NCBI RefSeq assembly: GCF_016651255.1
Contig: NZ_JAEKEG010000032.1
Coordinates: 1-45,697 of the forward strand
From: Pseudomonas sp. TH10
GTDB taxonomy: Bacteria > Pseudomonadota > Gammaproteobacteria > Pseudomonadales > Pseudomonadaceae
DNA length: 45,697 nucleotides
Direction of reading: 5' to 3'
The position numbers and the translations under genes are program-made. How positions within the stretch are numbered: position 1 is the stretch's first letter; each line of letters opens with the position of its first letter. Below are positions 35,780-45,697 of the stretch, in pieces. The notes under the pieces are model-generated. The model was not told the origin of the DNA. It saw only the letters and a program-made list of their open reading frames with translations, and made no database searches.

Positions 35780-38439
35780 TCAGACCAGCCGCGACAGCAT
35801 GTCCTTCGCTTCGCTCTTCTGCCCGTCATCGCCTTCGCTCACGACCTCATTGAGGATATCGCGCGCGCCATCGCTGTCGCCCATGTCGATGTAGGCCTGG
35901 GCCAGGTCGAGCTTGGTTGCGACTTCGTCAGTGCCCGAGAGGAAATCGAACTCGGGCTCGTCGTCTGCGGAAACCAGCGCGTCGTCGGCGGTAAAGGTCG
36001 GCGCGCTGATATCCCGGGACAGACGATCCAGTTCGGCGCTCAGGTCGTCCGGCTCGGCAGGCAAGGCTTCAGACGCCCCCTGCGCATCCATCTCGTCGGC
36101 CAGCGACAAGTCGAAGTCATCCGGCAGTTCCAGGTCGTCCTGCGGCACTTCTGGAGTACCTGACACGTCAGCGAGAGGCAGGTCCTTGACGCCTTCATCC
36201 AGGTCCAGGAGGAAGTCATCCTCGGCCAGGATCGCCGGGGAGGTATCACCGCCGAGGTCCATGTCCAGATCGAAATCCGACAGGTCGTCGAGGTTTTCCT
36301 TGATCTCGGTCTGCTGTTGCAACACCGACTGGAAGCTCAGGTCATCGTCGGACGGGAATTCGTCCAGCTCACCGAGGGTATCCGGCTCAGTTTCGGGTGC
36401 AACCACTGCTGGAGAGGCGGCTTCCAGGTCATCCAGGCTCAGGTCGAAGCTTTGGTCCAGCGCCTCATCAGCCTCTGGCGCCGGCTCTGCGGCTGGTTCC
36501 TGTGGCTCGTCCAGCATGAGGTCCTTAACGTACTGCGCATCCATTTGCGCAGCCAGGGCTGCGGCAGCAATGCCGCCCGCGGCGACCATCGCCATGGCCG
36601 GGAAGCGGCTTTTGAGCTGTTCGACCTGGGCGTAGTTATCGCCATTGGCCACCAGCTTGCGCTCTTGAGCGACGAAGGCTTCGCGATCGCCTTGCCGGCC
36701 GTAGATTTCCATCAGCTTGAGGCGCAAGTCGCTGCGCTGAGGCTCTTGCTTGATGCCGTCTTCCAGCAACGCGCCCGCCTGGTTAAACCGACCGGCGTTG
36801 ATGTGCGACTGAGCCCGGGGCAAGACGTCGTCGGAGTGCTCTGCAGCCGGCGAGATCAGTGGCGCTGCGATGGGTGGAGTAACGATTACCGGAGCGATCA
36901 CCGGCGCGGGTGCAGGTGCTGGCGCCGGAGTCGGCTCGGGCATAGTCGCCATTTTCACGCTCGGCGGTGGAACTTCCAGGCCTTCGAAGCTGCTTTCCGG
37001 CAGGTCGTGATCGACAGAGAACTCTTGCTCTTCGGACAAGGCGCGAGCCATGCGCAGGTGTTTCTCTGCTTCCTGCTGGGCCTTGCGGCGACGGGCGAGC
37101 AGCAACAGCAGGAGCAGCAGAACGATTGCCCCACCGCCAACCATGCCCAGAAGCCACGGGTTGGTCAGCAGGTCGTTGTATTTCTGCTCGTCCGTGGCCG
37201 TCGCCGGTGCTGGCTCGACCGGCTTGTCCTCGACCACCGGTGTAGCTTCGGGGGTCGCTGCGGGTACTGGTGGCACGGCTTCTGGTGCCAGGCCTTGTTC
37301 CGGAGCAGTCACGGCAGGATCGGTGGCCAGTTCGGCGTTGATCGCCGGGGCGGCCGCCACATCCGCAGGCGCGTCCTGACCGCCTTCTGCCTGCAACTTG
37401 GCCAGCTGATTGTTCTTCAGTTCGATCAGCTTCTGCAGCTTGTCCAGCTGGCTCTGCAGATCGGCCATGCGGCTTTTCAGTTCTTCGTTGTCGCGACGGG
37501 TGGTGTCGAGGCTTTCCTGGGTCACCGCCAGCTTGTTGCTCAAATTCTTCGCGTCGCCCCCGCGCCTTTCGCACCCGCCTTGCCGGCTTCGGCCGAGACC
37601 AGGCTGAGGTTATCCCGGGCAGCCTGCGTTGAAGGGGCGTCACCGCGAGGCCGATTGGTCGCGTCGAGCTGCTGCTGCCCGGCACCGGGCTGCGGCGCAT
37701 AACGACGGCCCTGACGCCAGGCGGTGTTCTGCGCGGCGACTTCGGCGATGGCTTTGGATTGCGGCAGGCTGGTGCTCTGCGCCTGGTCTGGCAGACGCAG
37801 CACCTGCCCGGTTTTCAACCGGTTGATGTTGCCGTCGATAAACGCATCCGGGTTCAGCGCCTGGATCGCCAGCATGGTCTGCTGCACCGAACCGCCATTG
37901 CGCGCCTTCGCGGCGATTTCCCACAGGGTGTCGCGGCGAGTGGTGGTGTACTCGGTCGGCTTGGTCGCACCCGTGACCGGTGCGGTGACAGTTTGGCTCG
38001 GCGCTGGCTGCGCAGCGGCATCAGCGGTCTGCGGAGAGAACTTGGATGGGTCAAGCAATACGCTGTAGTCGCGCAGCAAGCGGCCGTTGGGCCACATGAC
38101 CTGCACGAGGAATTTCACCATCGGCTCGGACAATGGCTTGCTCGACGTGACGCGCAGGATGCTTTTGCCGCCGGGGTTGAGCACCGGGGTAAAGGTCAGG
38201 TCGTTGAGGAACGCCTGGCGATCGACTCCAGCCTTGGCGAAATCTTCTGCCGAAGCAAGGCTAGGCACCACTTCGGCCGCCGTCAGCTCCTTGATATCAA
38301 GGAGCTCGATTTCAGCCACCAGCGGCTGGTTCAGGGTCGACTTCAGGGTCAGCTCCCCGAGCCCGAGGGCATGCGCCATACCGGAGGACAGCGCCGAGGC
38401 GGCCGCTATTGCTAACACCAGTTTGCGAACTTGAACCAT
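35780..38439 (-). pseudogene. fimV: FimV peptidoglycan-binding polar hub protein, split by a one-base frameshift
   Basis: The 5' part (start 38439) encodes a signal peptide, the conserved N-terminal FimV domain (LGLGELTLKSTLNQPLVAEI) and a LysM domain (about residues 160-220), then ends at TGA 37540. The 3' part (37543-35780) encodes a coiled coil, one membrane segment (LGMVGGGAIVLLLLLLLLAR), a long acidic region and the C-terminal TPR-like domain ending SEAKDMLSRLV. The frames meet at a G5 tract (plus-strand C5 at 37557-37561); one more G would join them as AGGDAKNLSNKL and give about 885 aa. FimV organises type IV pili, twitching and polar localisation. The cause may be a real mutation, slippage at the tract or a sequencing error. 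Confidence 0.85.
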
Positions 38440-38532
38440 AGCCTCATCCTTTGTTTGAACCGCGCTGTCGAGCACTGCGGGCAAGCATAGCGCCCGACAG
38501 CATTCAGTCGACAAATTATTGGCAAGTATCTT

Positions 38533-39543
38533 TTACGAAAGGTCTTTTATCAACAATTCGGCCACCTGCACTGCATTGAGGGCCGCACCTTTGCGTACGT
38601 TATCTGACGTCAGCCACAGATTTAGTTCCGACGGGTCGTCGATTCCCCGGCGAACCCGGCCGACATAGACAACATCCTGCCCCACCGCGTCACCGACCGC
38701 AGTCGGATAATCACCGGCCTCGACCAGCTCAATCCCCGGCGCATCGTCCAGGGCGGCGTTGACTTGCGCCAGATCGACCTCGCCTGCAGTCTGCAGGGTG
38801 ACGCTATAGCTATCGCCGAAAAACACCGGGGCTTGAATGCAGGTGACGGAAATTTTCAACGAAGGCAGCGCCATGACTTGACGCACTTCGCGTACCAGGC
38901 GTTTTTCCAGCTGCGTGTGGCCCTGCTCGTCAGGCTTGCCAACCTGGGCCAGCAGGTTGAATGCCATCTGCCGATCAAAAAAGCTGGGCTCCAGAGGGCG
39001 CACATTGAGCAGCTCGGCGGTCTGCCGGGCCAGCTCGGTGACGGCTTCGCGGCCCTGGGCTGACACAGCCAGGCAAGCGGTCAGATTGATGCGCTGCAGG
39101 TCGATAATGCCCAGCAAGGGTGCCAGCACCACAGCCAGCGTGGTGGCTGACGGGCTCGGGCTGCTGACCTGGAACGGCGCTTTCAGGCTGGCGAGCACTT
39201 CGGCGTTGGCCTCCGGCACGATTTGCGGCGCCTGATCGGCCGGCAAGGCGCCGGACAAGTCGATCAGCGAGCAACCGGCAGTATGGGCGCGCGCGGCGTA
39301 GCTCAGGGTGATGGCCGGGCCTGCGGCGAAGAACACCAGTTTGACCTTGCTGAAATCGAACTCGTCGACTTCACGCACACGCACGTTCTTGTTGCGAAAC
39401 GGCACCGAATGCCCGGCTGACTCGCTGCTGGCGAGCAGGTGCAGGTTGCCCACCGGGAAGTCGCGCTCTTCGAGGATCTGCACAAGGGTTTCGCCGACAG
39501 TACCGGTGGCGCCGATTACGGCAATATCAAGGGACTGGGTCAT
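38533..39543 (-). CDS. Aspartate-semialdehyde dehydrogenase paralogue (Usg-1 type), probably inactive
   Basis: Predicted 336-aa protein with the ASADH fold: the NADP-binding GATGTVGETLV (about residues 11-21) and the C-terminal dimer domain are recognisable. The catalytic cysteine motif (usually N-x-x-C-T or similar) is replaced by SPSPSATTL (about 128-136), so Cys is absent and the enzyme should lack dehydrogenase activity. Pseudomonas carry such a paralogue, called Usg-1, right after asd. A terminator at 39611-39642 separates it from asd, suggesting its own promoter. Its function is unclear. Confidence 0.88.
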   Translation of the reverse strand: MTQSLDIAVIGATGTVGETLVQILEERDFPVGNLHLLASSESAGHSVPFRNKNVRVREVDEFDFSKVKLVFFAAGPAITLSYAARAHTAGCSLIDLSGALPADQAPQIVPEANAEVLASLKAPFQVSSPSPSATTLAVVLAPLLGIIDLQRINLTACLAVSAQGREAVTELARQTAELLNVRPLEPSFFDRQMAFNLLAQVGKPDEQGHTQLEKRLVREVRQVMALPSLKISVTCIQAPVFFGDSYSVTLQTAGEVDLAQVNAALDDAPGIELVEAGDYPTAVGDAVGQDVVYVGRVRRGIDDPSELNLWLTSDNVRKGAALNAVQVAELLIKDLS

Positions 39544-39610
39544 AGTGCTACCTCTGGCGGAACGTGGGGAGCGGCACTTTACCGGCTGGTGGGGGCGCAG
39601 GCAATTTCAT

Positions 39611-39645
39611 AAAAAAACCCGCACCTTTCACAAGGTACGGGTTCT
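39611..39645 (-). terminator. Rho-independent terminator after asd
   Basis: On the minus strand AACCCGTACCTT and AAGGTGCGGGTT pair around a short loop and are followed by a run of T residues. It lies 20 bp past the asd stop codon. Confidence 0.85.
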
Positions 39646-39662
39646 TTCATTGCTTCAAGCGA

Positions 39663-40775
39663 TCAACGCTCCAGCAAGATCCGCAGCATGCGACGCAGCG
39701 GCTCCGCGGCGCCCCACAACAGCTGGTCGCCCACGGTGAATGCGCCGACGAACTGCGAACCCATGTTCAGCTTGCGCAGACGGCCCACCGGTACATTCAG
39801 GGTGCCGGTAACCTTGGTCGGGCTCAGCTCCTGCATGCTGATATCGCGGTTGTTCGGCACCAGTTTGACCCAAGGGTTGTGCTGGCTGATCAGCCCTTCG
39901 ATGTCGGCGATCGGCACGTCTTTGTTCAGTTTGATGGTCAGTGCCTGGCTGTGGCAACGCATCGCACCGATGCGCACGCAGATGCCGTCGACCGGGATCG
40001 GGCTCTTGAAGCGACCGAGGATCTTGTTGGTCTCGGCCTGAGCTTTCCACTCTTCACGGCTCTGGCCGTTCGGCAGCTCTTTGTCGATCCACGGGATCAG
40101 GCTGCCCGCCAGCGGTACGCCGAAGTTTTCGGTCGGGTACGCTTCGCTGCGCATGGCATCAGCAACGCGACGGTCGATGTCGAGGATCGCGCTGGCCGGG
40201 TCGGCCAGTTGATCGGCGACAGCGGCGTGGGTCGCGCCCATTTGCTTGATCAGTTCACGCATGTTCTGCGCGCCGGCACCGGAAGCCGCCTGATAGGTCA
40301 TGGCACTCATCCACTCGACCAGACCAGCCTCGAACAGACCACCCAGGCCCATCAGCATCAGGCTGACGGTGCAATTGCCGCCGATGTAGTTCTTGGTGCC
40401 CGCGTCGAGCTGTTGGTCGATGACCTTGCGGTTGACCGGATCCAGAATAATGACTGCATCATCGTTCATGCGCAGGCTGGACGCCGCGTCGATCCAGTAA
40501 CCCTGCCAGCCGGCTTCGCGCAGCTTCGGGAACACTTCGCTGGTGTAGTCGCCACCCTGGCAGGTCAGAATCACGTCGAGGGTCTTCAGCTCATCAATGC
40601 TGTAAGCATCCTTGAGCGGAGCAATGTCCTTGCCCACGGACGGGCCTTGGCCACCGACATTGGACGTGGTGAAAAACACCGGCTCGATTAGATCGAAATC
40701 CTGCTCTTCCAGCATCCGCTGCATGAGCACGGAACCGACCATCCCGCGCCAACCGATCAGACCTACACGTTTCAT
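39663..40775 (-). CDS. asd: Aspartate-semialdehyde dehydrogenase
   Basis: Predicted 370-aa NADPH enzyme that makes aspartate semialdehyde, the branch point to lysine, methionine and threonine. The N-terminal Rossmann motif [17 protein letters not shown] is at about residues 5-21, the catalytic Cys135 lies in GGNCTVSL, and [10 protein letters not shown] is near 165-174. It is the long gammaproteobacterial form. It follows leuB by about 66 bp and ends at a clear terminator. Confidence 0.97.
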   Translation of the reverse strand: MKRVGLIGWRGMVGSVLMQRMLEEQDFDLIEPVFFTTSNVGGQGPSVGKDIAPLKDAYSIDELKTLDVILTCQGGDYTSEVFPKLREAGWQGYWIDAASSLRMNDDAVIILDPVNRKVIDQQLDAGTKNYIGGNCTVSLMLMGLGGLFEAGLVEWMSAMTYQAASGAGAQNMRELIKQMGATHAAVADQLADPASAILDIDRRVADAMRSEAYPTENFGVPLAGSLIPWIDKELPNGQSREEWKAQAETNKILGRFKSPIPVDGICVRIGAMRCHSQALTIKLNKDVPIADIEGLISQHNPWVKLVPNNRDISMQELSPTKVTGTLNVPVGRLRKLNMGSQFVGAFTVGDQLLWGAAEPLRRMLRILLER

Positions 40776-40841
40776 CGCAACTACACCTTCTTGAAAAGTG
40801 GGCCGCTGCTTTGTATTGAATTTCGCAGCGGGCCCGAGAGA

Positions 40842-41924
<1,083 letters not shown>

Positions 41925-41991
41925 GCTTTCCTCTTGTCATCAGTCGGTGCGCCCTTGGAGCACACCCGGAAAAATTCTATCGTTGCGTGAC

Positions 41992-42759
41992 TCATTTTTC
42001 GGCGAACAGCACCAGCACGTCGGTGCTGAACGAACCGTCGGCCTCAATCTCGAAATACTCGCGCACCTCGCTGCCCATCGCCTGCTGCAACTCGCGGATC
42101 GCGGCGCGCATCACCTGGGGTGTGCGCATGCGCTCAACCCAACTGCTGTATTCCAGGCGCAGGCGCTGCCGCGTGGTGCTGCGAACGTGCAAACCGGCCT
42201 CGCTGACCTGACGCAACCACTCACCGGCGGAATAATCGCGCACATGGCTGGTGTCGCGCAGTACTTCAACGCTTTGCAGGTAAGTGTCGAACAACGGACT
42301 GCCCGGTGACAACACGTCAACGAACGCTGCCACGCCACCCGGTTTCAACACCCGGCGCACTTCGCGCAGAGCCACACCGAGATCGCTCCAGTGATGCGCC
42401 GAATAACGGCTGAACACGAAGTCGAACTCGCCATCGGCAAACGGCAGACGCTCGGCGACGCCGTTGACGGTGGAAATGTTGCTGAAGCCGCGATCTACAG
42501 CGGCAGCAGCGACCACGTCGAGCATTTGCTGCGACAGGTCGTAGGCGACCACTTCCCTAACCAGCGGTGCGACATGAAAACTGACGTGACCGGCGCCGCA
42601 ACCCAGGTCCAGCACGCGAGCTTCGCCCTGCCCGGCCAGTTCGGCTTGTAGCAGCGCGAATTCGGTGCCTTGAGCGTGAACGGCGCTGCTCAGGTAGGCG
42701 GCGGCCTGTTCACCGAATTGCTTTTGGACGACCTGAGTGTGTTGGGCGGTGCTGGTCAT
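41992..42759 (-). CDS. Class I SAM-dependent methyltransferase
   Basis: Predicted 255-aa cytosolic enzyme. The SAM-binding motif I VLDLGCGAGHVSF lies at about residues 49-61, followed by motif II-like VVAYDLSQQML (about 70-80) and a FDFVFSRYSAHHW segment (about 112-124) as in UbiE/YcgJ-like methyltransferases. The target is unknown. Its place inside the leu block is conserved in Pseudomonas but gives no clear link to leucine synthesis. A REPIN separates it from leuD, so it may be transcribed separately. Confidence 0.88.
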   Translation of the reverse strand: MTSTAQHTQVVQKQFGEQAAAYLSSAVHAQGTEFALLQAELAGQGEARVLDLGCGAGHVSFHVAPLVREVVAYDLSQQMLDVVAAAAVDRGFSNISTVNGVAERLPFADGEFDFVFSRYSAHHWSDLGVALREVRRVLKPGGVAAFVDVLSPGSPLFDTYLQSVEVLRDTSHVRDYSAGEWLRQVSEAGLHVRSTTRQRLRLEYSSWVERMRTPQVMRAAIRELQQAMGSEVREYFEIEADGSFSTDVLVLFAEK

Positions 42760-42793
42760 GGGATCTTTCCTTGAATCTTATGGTGCTTGTTCC

Positions 42794-42898
42794 GGCCTCA
42801 TCGCTGGCAAGCCAGCTCCCACAAGGATCTTCAGTGAACACACATTTCGCGGACACCAGAGAAACCTGTGGGAGCTGGCTTGCCAGCGATGAGGCCAG
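42794..42898. repeat. REPIN (paired REP palindromes)
   Basis: CATCGCTGGCAAGCCAGCTC at the left and the inverted GAGCTGGCTTGCCAGCGATG at the right form a near-perfect pair. The spacer contains GATCTTCAGTGAACAC, shared with the REPIN at 21684-21786. Confidence 0.9.
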
Positions 42899-42924
42899 CC
42901 CTGACTACATCAATCTCGAATCAA

Positions 42925-43569
42925 TTATGCGTCGCGGAACAACCACGGCTGGCTCACGCGGTGCTTGGCCTCGAACGTCGCAATCGCATCGCCGTCCTGC
43001 AAGGTCAAACCGATATCGTCCAGACCGTTCAACAGGCAATGTTTGCGGAACGCATCGATTTCAAAGCTATAAACCTTGCCATCGGGACGGGTCACCGTCT
43101 GCGCCTGCAAATCGACCTGCAATTGATAACCCGGCTCGGCCTCAACCTGCTTAAACAATTCATCGACTTCAGCGTCGCTGAGGATGATTGGCAGCAAGCC
43201 GTTCTTGAAACTGTTGTTGAAGAAGATGTCGGCGTAGCTCGGCGCGATGATGCTGCGGAAACCGTATTCTTCCAGCGCCCACGGCGCGTGCTCACGGCTG
43301 GAGCCGCAACCGAAGTTCTCGCGGGCCAGCAACACGCTGGCGCCTTGATAACGCTCGGCGTTGAGGACAAAGTCCTTGTTCAACGGGCGCTTGGAGTTGT
43401 CCTGATACGGCTGACCAACATCGAGGTAACGCCACTCGTCGAACAGGTTCGGGCCGAAACCGGTGCGTTTGATCGACTTCAAAAACTGTTTCGGAATGAT
43501 TTGGTCGGTGTCGACGTTGGCACGATCCAAAGGCGCGACAAGACCAGTGTGCTGGGTAAAAGCTTTCAT
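42925..43569 (-). CDS. leuD: 3-isopropylmalate dehydratase small subunit
   Basis: Predicted 214-aa subunit. It carries the swivelling-domain motifs [14 protein letters not shown] (about residues 18-31) and [16 protein letters not shown] (about 79-94), the latter with the conserved GCGSSREHA of this family. With LeuC it isomerises 2-isopropylmalate to 3-isopropylmalate. It lies 10 bp after the leuC stop codon, so the two form an operon. Confidence 0.97.
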   Translation of the reverse strand: MKAFTQHTGLVAPLDRANVDTDQIIPKQFLKSIKRTGFGPNLFDEWRYLDVGQPYQDNSKRPLNKDFVLNAERYQGASVLLARENFGCGSSREHAPWALEEYGFRSIIAPSYADIFFNNSFKNGLLPIILSDAEVDELFKQVEAEPGYQLQVDLQAQTVTRPDGKVYSFEIDAFRKHCLLNGLDDIGLTLQDGDAIATFEAKHRVSQPWLFRDA

Positions 43570-43579
43570 GCTGCGCTCC

Positions 43580-44998
43580 TTAGATCAATTCACGGACGTC
43601 GATGAAACGACCGTTCACCGCTGCCGCAGCAGCCATGGCCGGGCTGACGAGGTGGGTACGACCACCGGCGCCCTGACGGCCTTCGAAGTTACGGTTGGAG
43701 GTCGAGGCGCAATGCTCGCCGGACTCCAAACGGTCCGGGTTCATCGCCAGGCACATCGAGCAACCCGGCTCACGCCATTCAAAACCGGCTTCAAGGAAAA
43801 TCTTGTCCAGACCTTCGGCTTCAGCCTGGGCCTTCACCAGACCCGAGCCCGGCACGACGATCGCCTGCTTGATGGTCGAAGCGACTTTACGGCCCTTGGC
43901 GATCACCGCCGCAGCGCGCAAGTCCTCGATCCGCGAGTTGGTGCAGGAACCGATGAACACGCGATCAAGCTGAATGTCGGTGATTGCCTGATTGGCGGTC
44001 AAACCCATGTATTTCAAGGCGCGAACGATCGAGTCGCGCTTGACCAGATCCATCTCTTTGGCCGGATCCGGCACGTTCTGATCAACCGCCAACACCATCT
44101 CGGGCGAAGTGCCCCAGCTGACTTGCGGCTTGATCTGCGCAGCGTCTAGCTCAACCACGGTGTCGAACTTGGCATCCGCGTCGGACACCAGGTCTTTCCA
44201 GGCTTCGACGGCCATGTCCCATTCCGCGCCTTTCGGGGCGAACGGACGACCCTTCACATAGTCGACAGTCTTCTGATCCGCAGCCACCAGGCCAACGCGG
44301 GCGCCGGCTTCGATTGACATGTTGCAGATGGTCATGCGGCCTTCAACGGACAAGTCGCGGATCGCGCTGCCGGCGAATTCGATGGCATGGCCGTTACCGC
44401 CGGCAGTACCGATCTTGCCGATCACCGCGAGGACGATGTCCTTGGCGGTCACGCCGAACGGCAATTGCCCTTCAACGCGCACCAGCATGTTTTTCATTTT
44501 CTTGGCGACCAGGCACTGCGTGGCGAGCACGTGCTCAACCTCAGAGGTGCCGATACCGTGAGCCAGAGCACCGAAGGCGCCGTGGGTCGAAGTGTGCGAG
44601 TCGCCGCAGACTACGGTCATGCCCGGCAAGGTCGCGCCCTGCTCCGGGCTGATGACGTGGACGATGCCTTGGCGGACGTCATTCATCTTGAACTCGACGA
44701 TGCCGTACTCATCACAGTTGTCATCGAGGGTCTGAACCTGCAAACGCGAAACCTGGTCGGCAATCGCTTCGATGCCGCCCTTGCGCTCTGGCGTGGTCGG
44801 TACGTTGTGGTCCGGGGTCGCGATGTTGGCATCGATGCGCCATGGCTTGCGCCCGGCCAGACGCAGGCCTTCGAAGGCTTGCGGCGAGGTCACTTCGTGG
44901 ATGATGTGACGATCGATGTAGATCAGCGCAGAGCCATCGTCGCGCTGCTTGACCAAATGCGAATCCCAGAGCTTGTCGTAGAGCGTTTTGCCGGCCAT
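43580..44998 (-). CDS. leuC: 3-isopropylmalate dehydratase large subunit
   Basis: Predicted 472-aa aconitase-family enzyme. The 4Fe-4S ligands are Cys352 (GSCTNSR), Cys413 and Cys416 (PGCSMC), and [17 protein letters not shown] (about residues 130-146) is a family signature. The start at 44998 gives [14 protein letters not shown], the normal N-terminus; a longer frame adds 15 residues without family support. It is first in the leuCD operon and divergent from the LysR gene, with a 141-bp shared gap. Confidence 0.97.
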   Translation of the reverse strand: MAGKTLYDKLWDSHLVKQRDDGSALIYIDRHIIHEVTSPQAFEGLRLAGRKPWRIDANIATPDHNVPTTPERKGGIEAIADQVSRLQVQTLDDNCDEYGIVEFKMNDVRQGIVHVISPEQGATLPGMTVVCGDSHTSTHGAFGALAHGIGTSEVEHVLATQCLVAKKMKNMLVRVEGQLPFGVTAKDIVLAVIGKIGTAGGNGHAIEFAGSAIRDLSVEGRMTICNMSIEAGARVGLVAADQKTVDYVKGRPFAPKGAEWDMAVEAWKDLVSDADAKFDTVVELDAAQIKPQVSWGTSPEMVLAVDQNVPDPAKEMDLVKRDSIVRALKYMGLTANQAITDIQLDRVFIGSCTNSRIEDLRAAAVIAKGRKVASTIKQAIVVPGSGLVKAQAEAEGLDKIFLEAGFEWREPGCSMCLAMNPDRLESGEHCASTSNRNFEGRQGAGGRTHLVSPAMAAAAAVNGRFIDVRELI

Positions 44999-45098
44999 CA
45001 GACGGTTCCTCATCAGCTTGTTTCTATGCCCTGGGCTTATCAATAACCCTTTGGCTTGTGAGGCCGATCCTATGGGGTTAGATTAAATAACTCAAATT

Positions 45099-45111
45099 CA
45101 TATTTTTTATG
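45099..45111. promoter_or_regulatory. Possible LysR-type operator between leuC and the regulator
   Basis: CATA and TATG flank a short T run in the AT-rich middle of the divergent gap. LysR proteins often bind AT-rich interrupted palindromes in this position. One short inverted repeat is weak support. Confidence 0.3.
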
Positions 45112-45139
45112 CTTTGGATAACCAACTGGAATACGAACA

Positions 45140-45697
45140 TGGATCTGGCCAACCTCAATGCTTTTATCGCGATTGCCGAAACGGGGAGTTTCTCCGGCGC
45201 TGGCGAACGGCTGCACCTGACGCAACCGGCGATCAGCAAACGCATCGCCGGCCTGGAGCAGCAATTGAAGGTGCGCCTGTTTGATCGGCTGGGCCGCGAA
45301 GTCGGCCTGACCGAAGCTGGCCGCGCCCTGTTGCCGCGGGCTTACCAGATTCTCAACGTGCTGGACGATACACGCCGCGCCCTGACCAACCTGACCGGCG
45401 AAGTCAGCGGGCGCCTGACCCTGGCCACCAGCCACCACATCGGCCTGCACCGCCTGCCGCCTTTATTAAGGGAGTTCACCCGACGCTACCCGCAAGTAGC
45501 GCTGGATATTCAGTTCCTCGATTCGGAAGTGGCTTACGAAGAAATCCTCCATGGCCGCGCGGAACTGGCGGTCATCACCCTGGCCCCCGAACCTCACACC
45601 CTGGTCAAAGCTACGCCGGTGTGGGACGACCCGCTGGATTTTGTGGTCGCCCCGGAACACACGCTGATCAGCAATGGCGCGGTGAGCCTGGCAGACA
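45140..45697 (+). CDS. LysR-family transcriptional regulator (3' end outside window)
   Basis: The first 186 residues are present. The N-terminal winged helix-turn-helix (residues 1-60, AETGSFSGAGERLHLTQPAI then SKRIAGLEQQL) is classic LysR, and the start of the effector domain follows (about 90 onward, GRLTLATSHHIGLHRLPPLL). Position and divergence next to leuC are conserved in Pseudomonas, so it may control leuCD or a nearby gene, with an isopropylmalate-type inducer as one possibility. The reading frame is open to the window edge. Confidence 0.92.

Overview
The window reads as chromosome of a fluorescent-group Pseudomonas. The right two thirds (about 14.25-45.7 kb) hold GC-rich, tightly packed genes in an order well known from Pseudomonas (LysR, leuC, leuD, a methyltransferase, leuB, asd, an asd paralogue, fimV, truA, trpF, accD, folC, a SPOR protein, cvpA, purF, metZ, an SDR). 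The intergenic gaps there carry REP/REPIN palindromes typical of P. fluorescens-type genomes. Nearly all of these genes lie on the minus strand.

Region 1 (1-1020) is the left flank. It has one HIT-family gene and little else. Region 2 (1021-14300) is a 13.2-kb integrative island. It is bounded by a perfect 100-bp direct repeat made from the 3' part of a tRNA-Val(GAC) gene and its terminator; the intact tRNA is at 14253-14329. The island carries a tyrosine integrase next to the left repeat with an apparent one-base frameshift, a second decayed integrase, an Sll1717-like P-loop ATPase, a plasmid-type segment (unknown 254-aa protein, a 500-bp run of hairpins, a plasmid-type winged-helix protein, an XRE regulator with a candidate operator, a serine recombinase), two genes each followed by an attC-like site, an HNH nuclease, an HsdR-N-like nuclease and a small coiled-coil gene behind a consensus LexA box. 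It looks like a defence or cargo island assembled from several mobile sources. No methyltransferase, relaxase or phage structural gene is visible in it.

Region 3 (14.5-26.4 kb) holds an FAD amine oxidoreductase, a four-gene periplasmic molybdenum hydroxylase operon (large subunit, 2Fe-2S subunit, triheme cytochrome c, XdhC), a TonB receptor/FecR/FecI iron-signalling set with a Fur-box-like site, and a tRNA cluster (Val-UAC, Asp, Asp). Region 4 (26.6-45.7 kb) is the conserved housekeeping block: methionine, purine, folate, fatty-acid, tryptophan, lysine/threonine and leucine synthesis plus tRNA modification and the polar-localisation protein FimV. fimV is split here by a one-base shift in a G tract.

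The most interesting material is in the island: (a) two tandem cassette-like genes with attC-like sites but no integron integrase, the first encoding a membrane protein resembling the N-terminus of putative AbiC proteins; (b) the hairpin-rich non-coding stretch; (c) two different predicted nucleases with overlapping convergent 3' ends; (d) the SOS-box gene at the right border; (e) the solitary Sll1717-like ATPase. All family assignments come from reading motifs; no database search was run.
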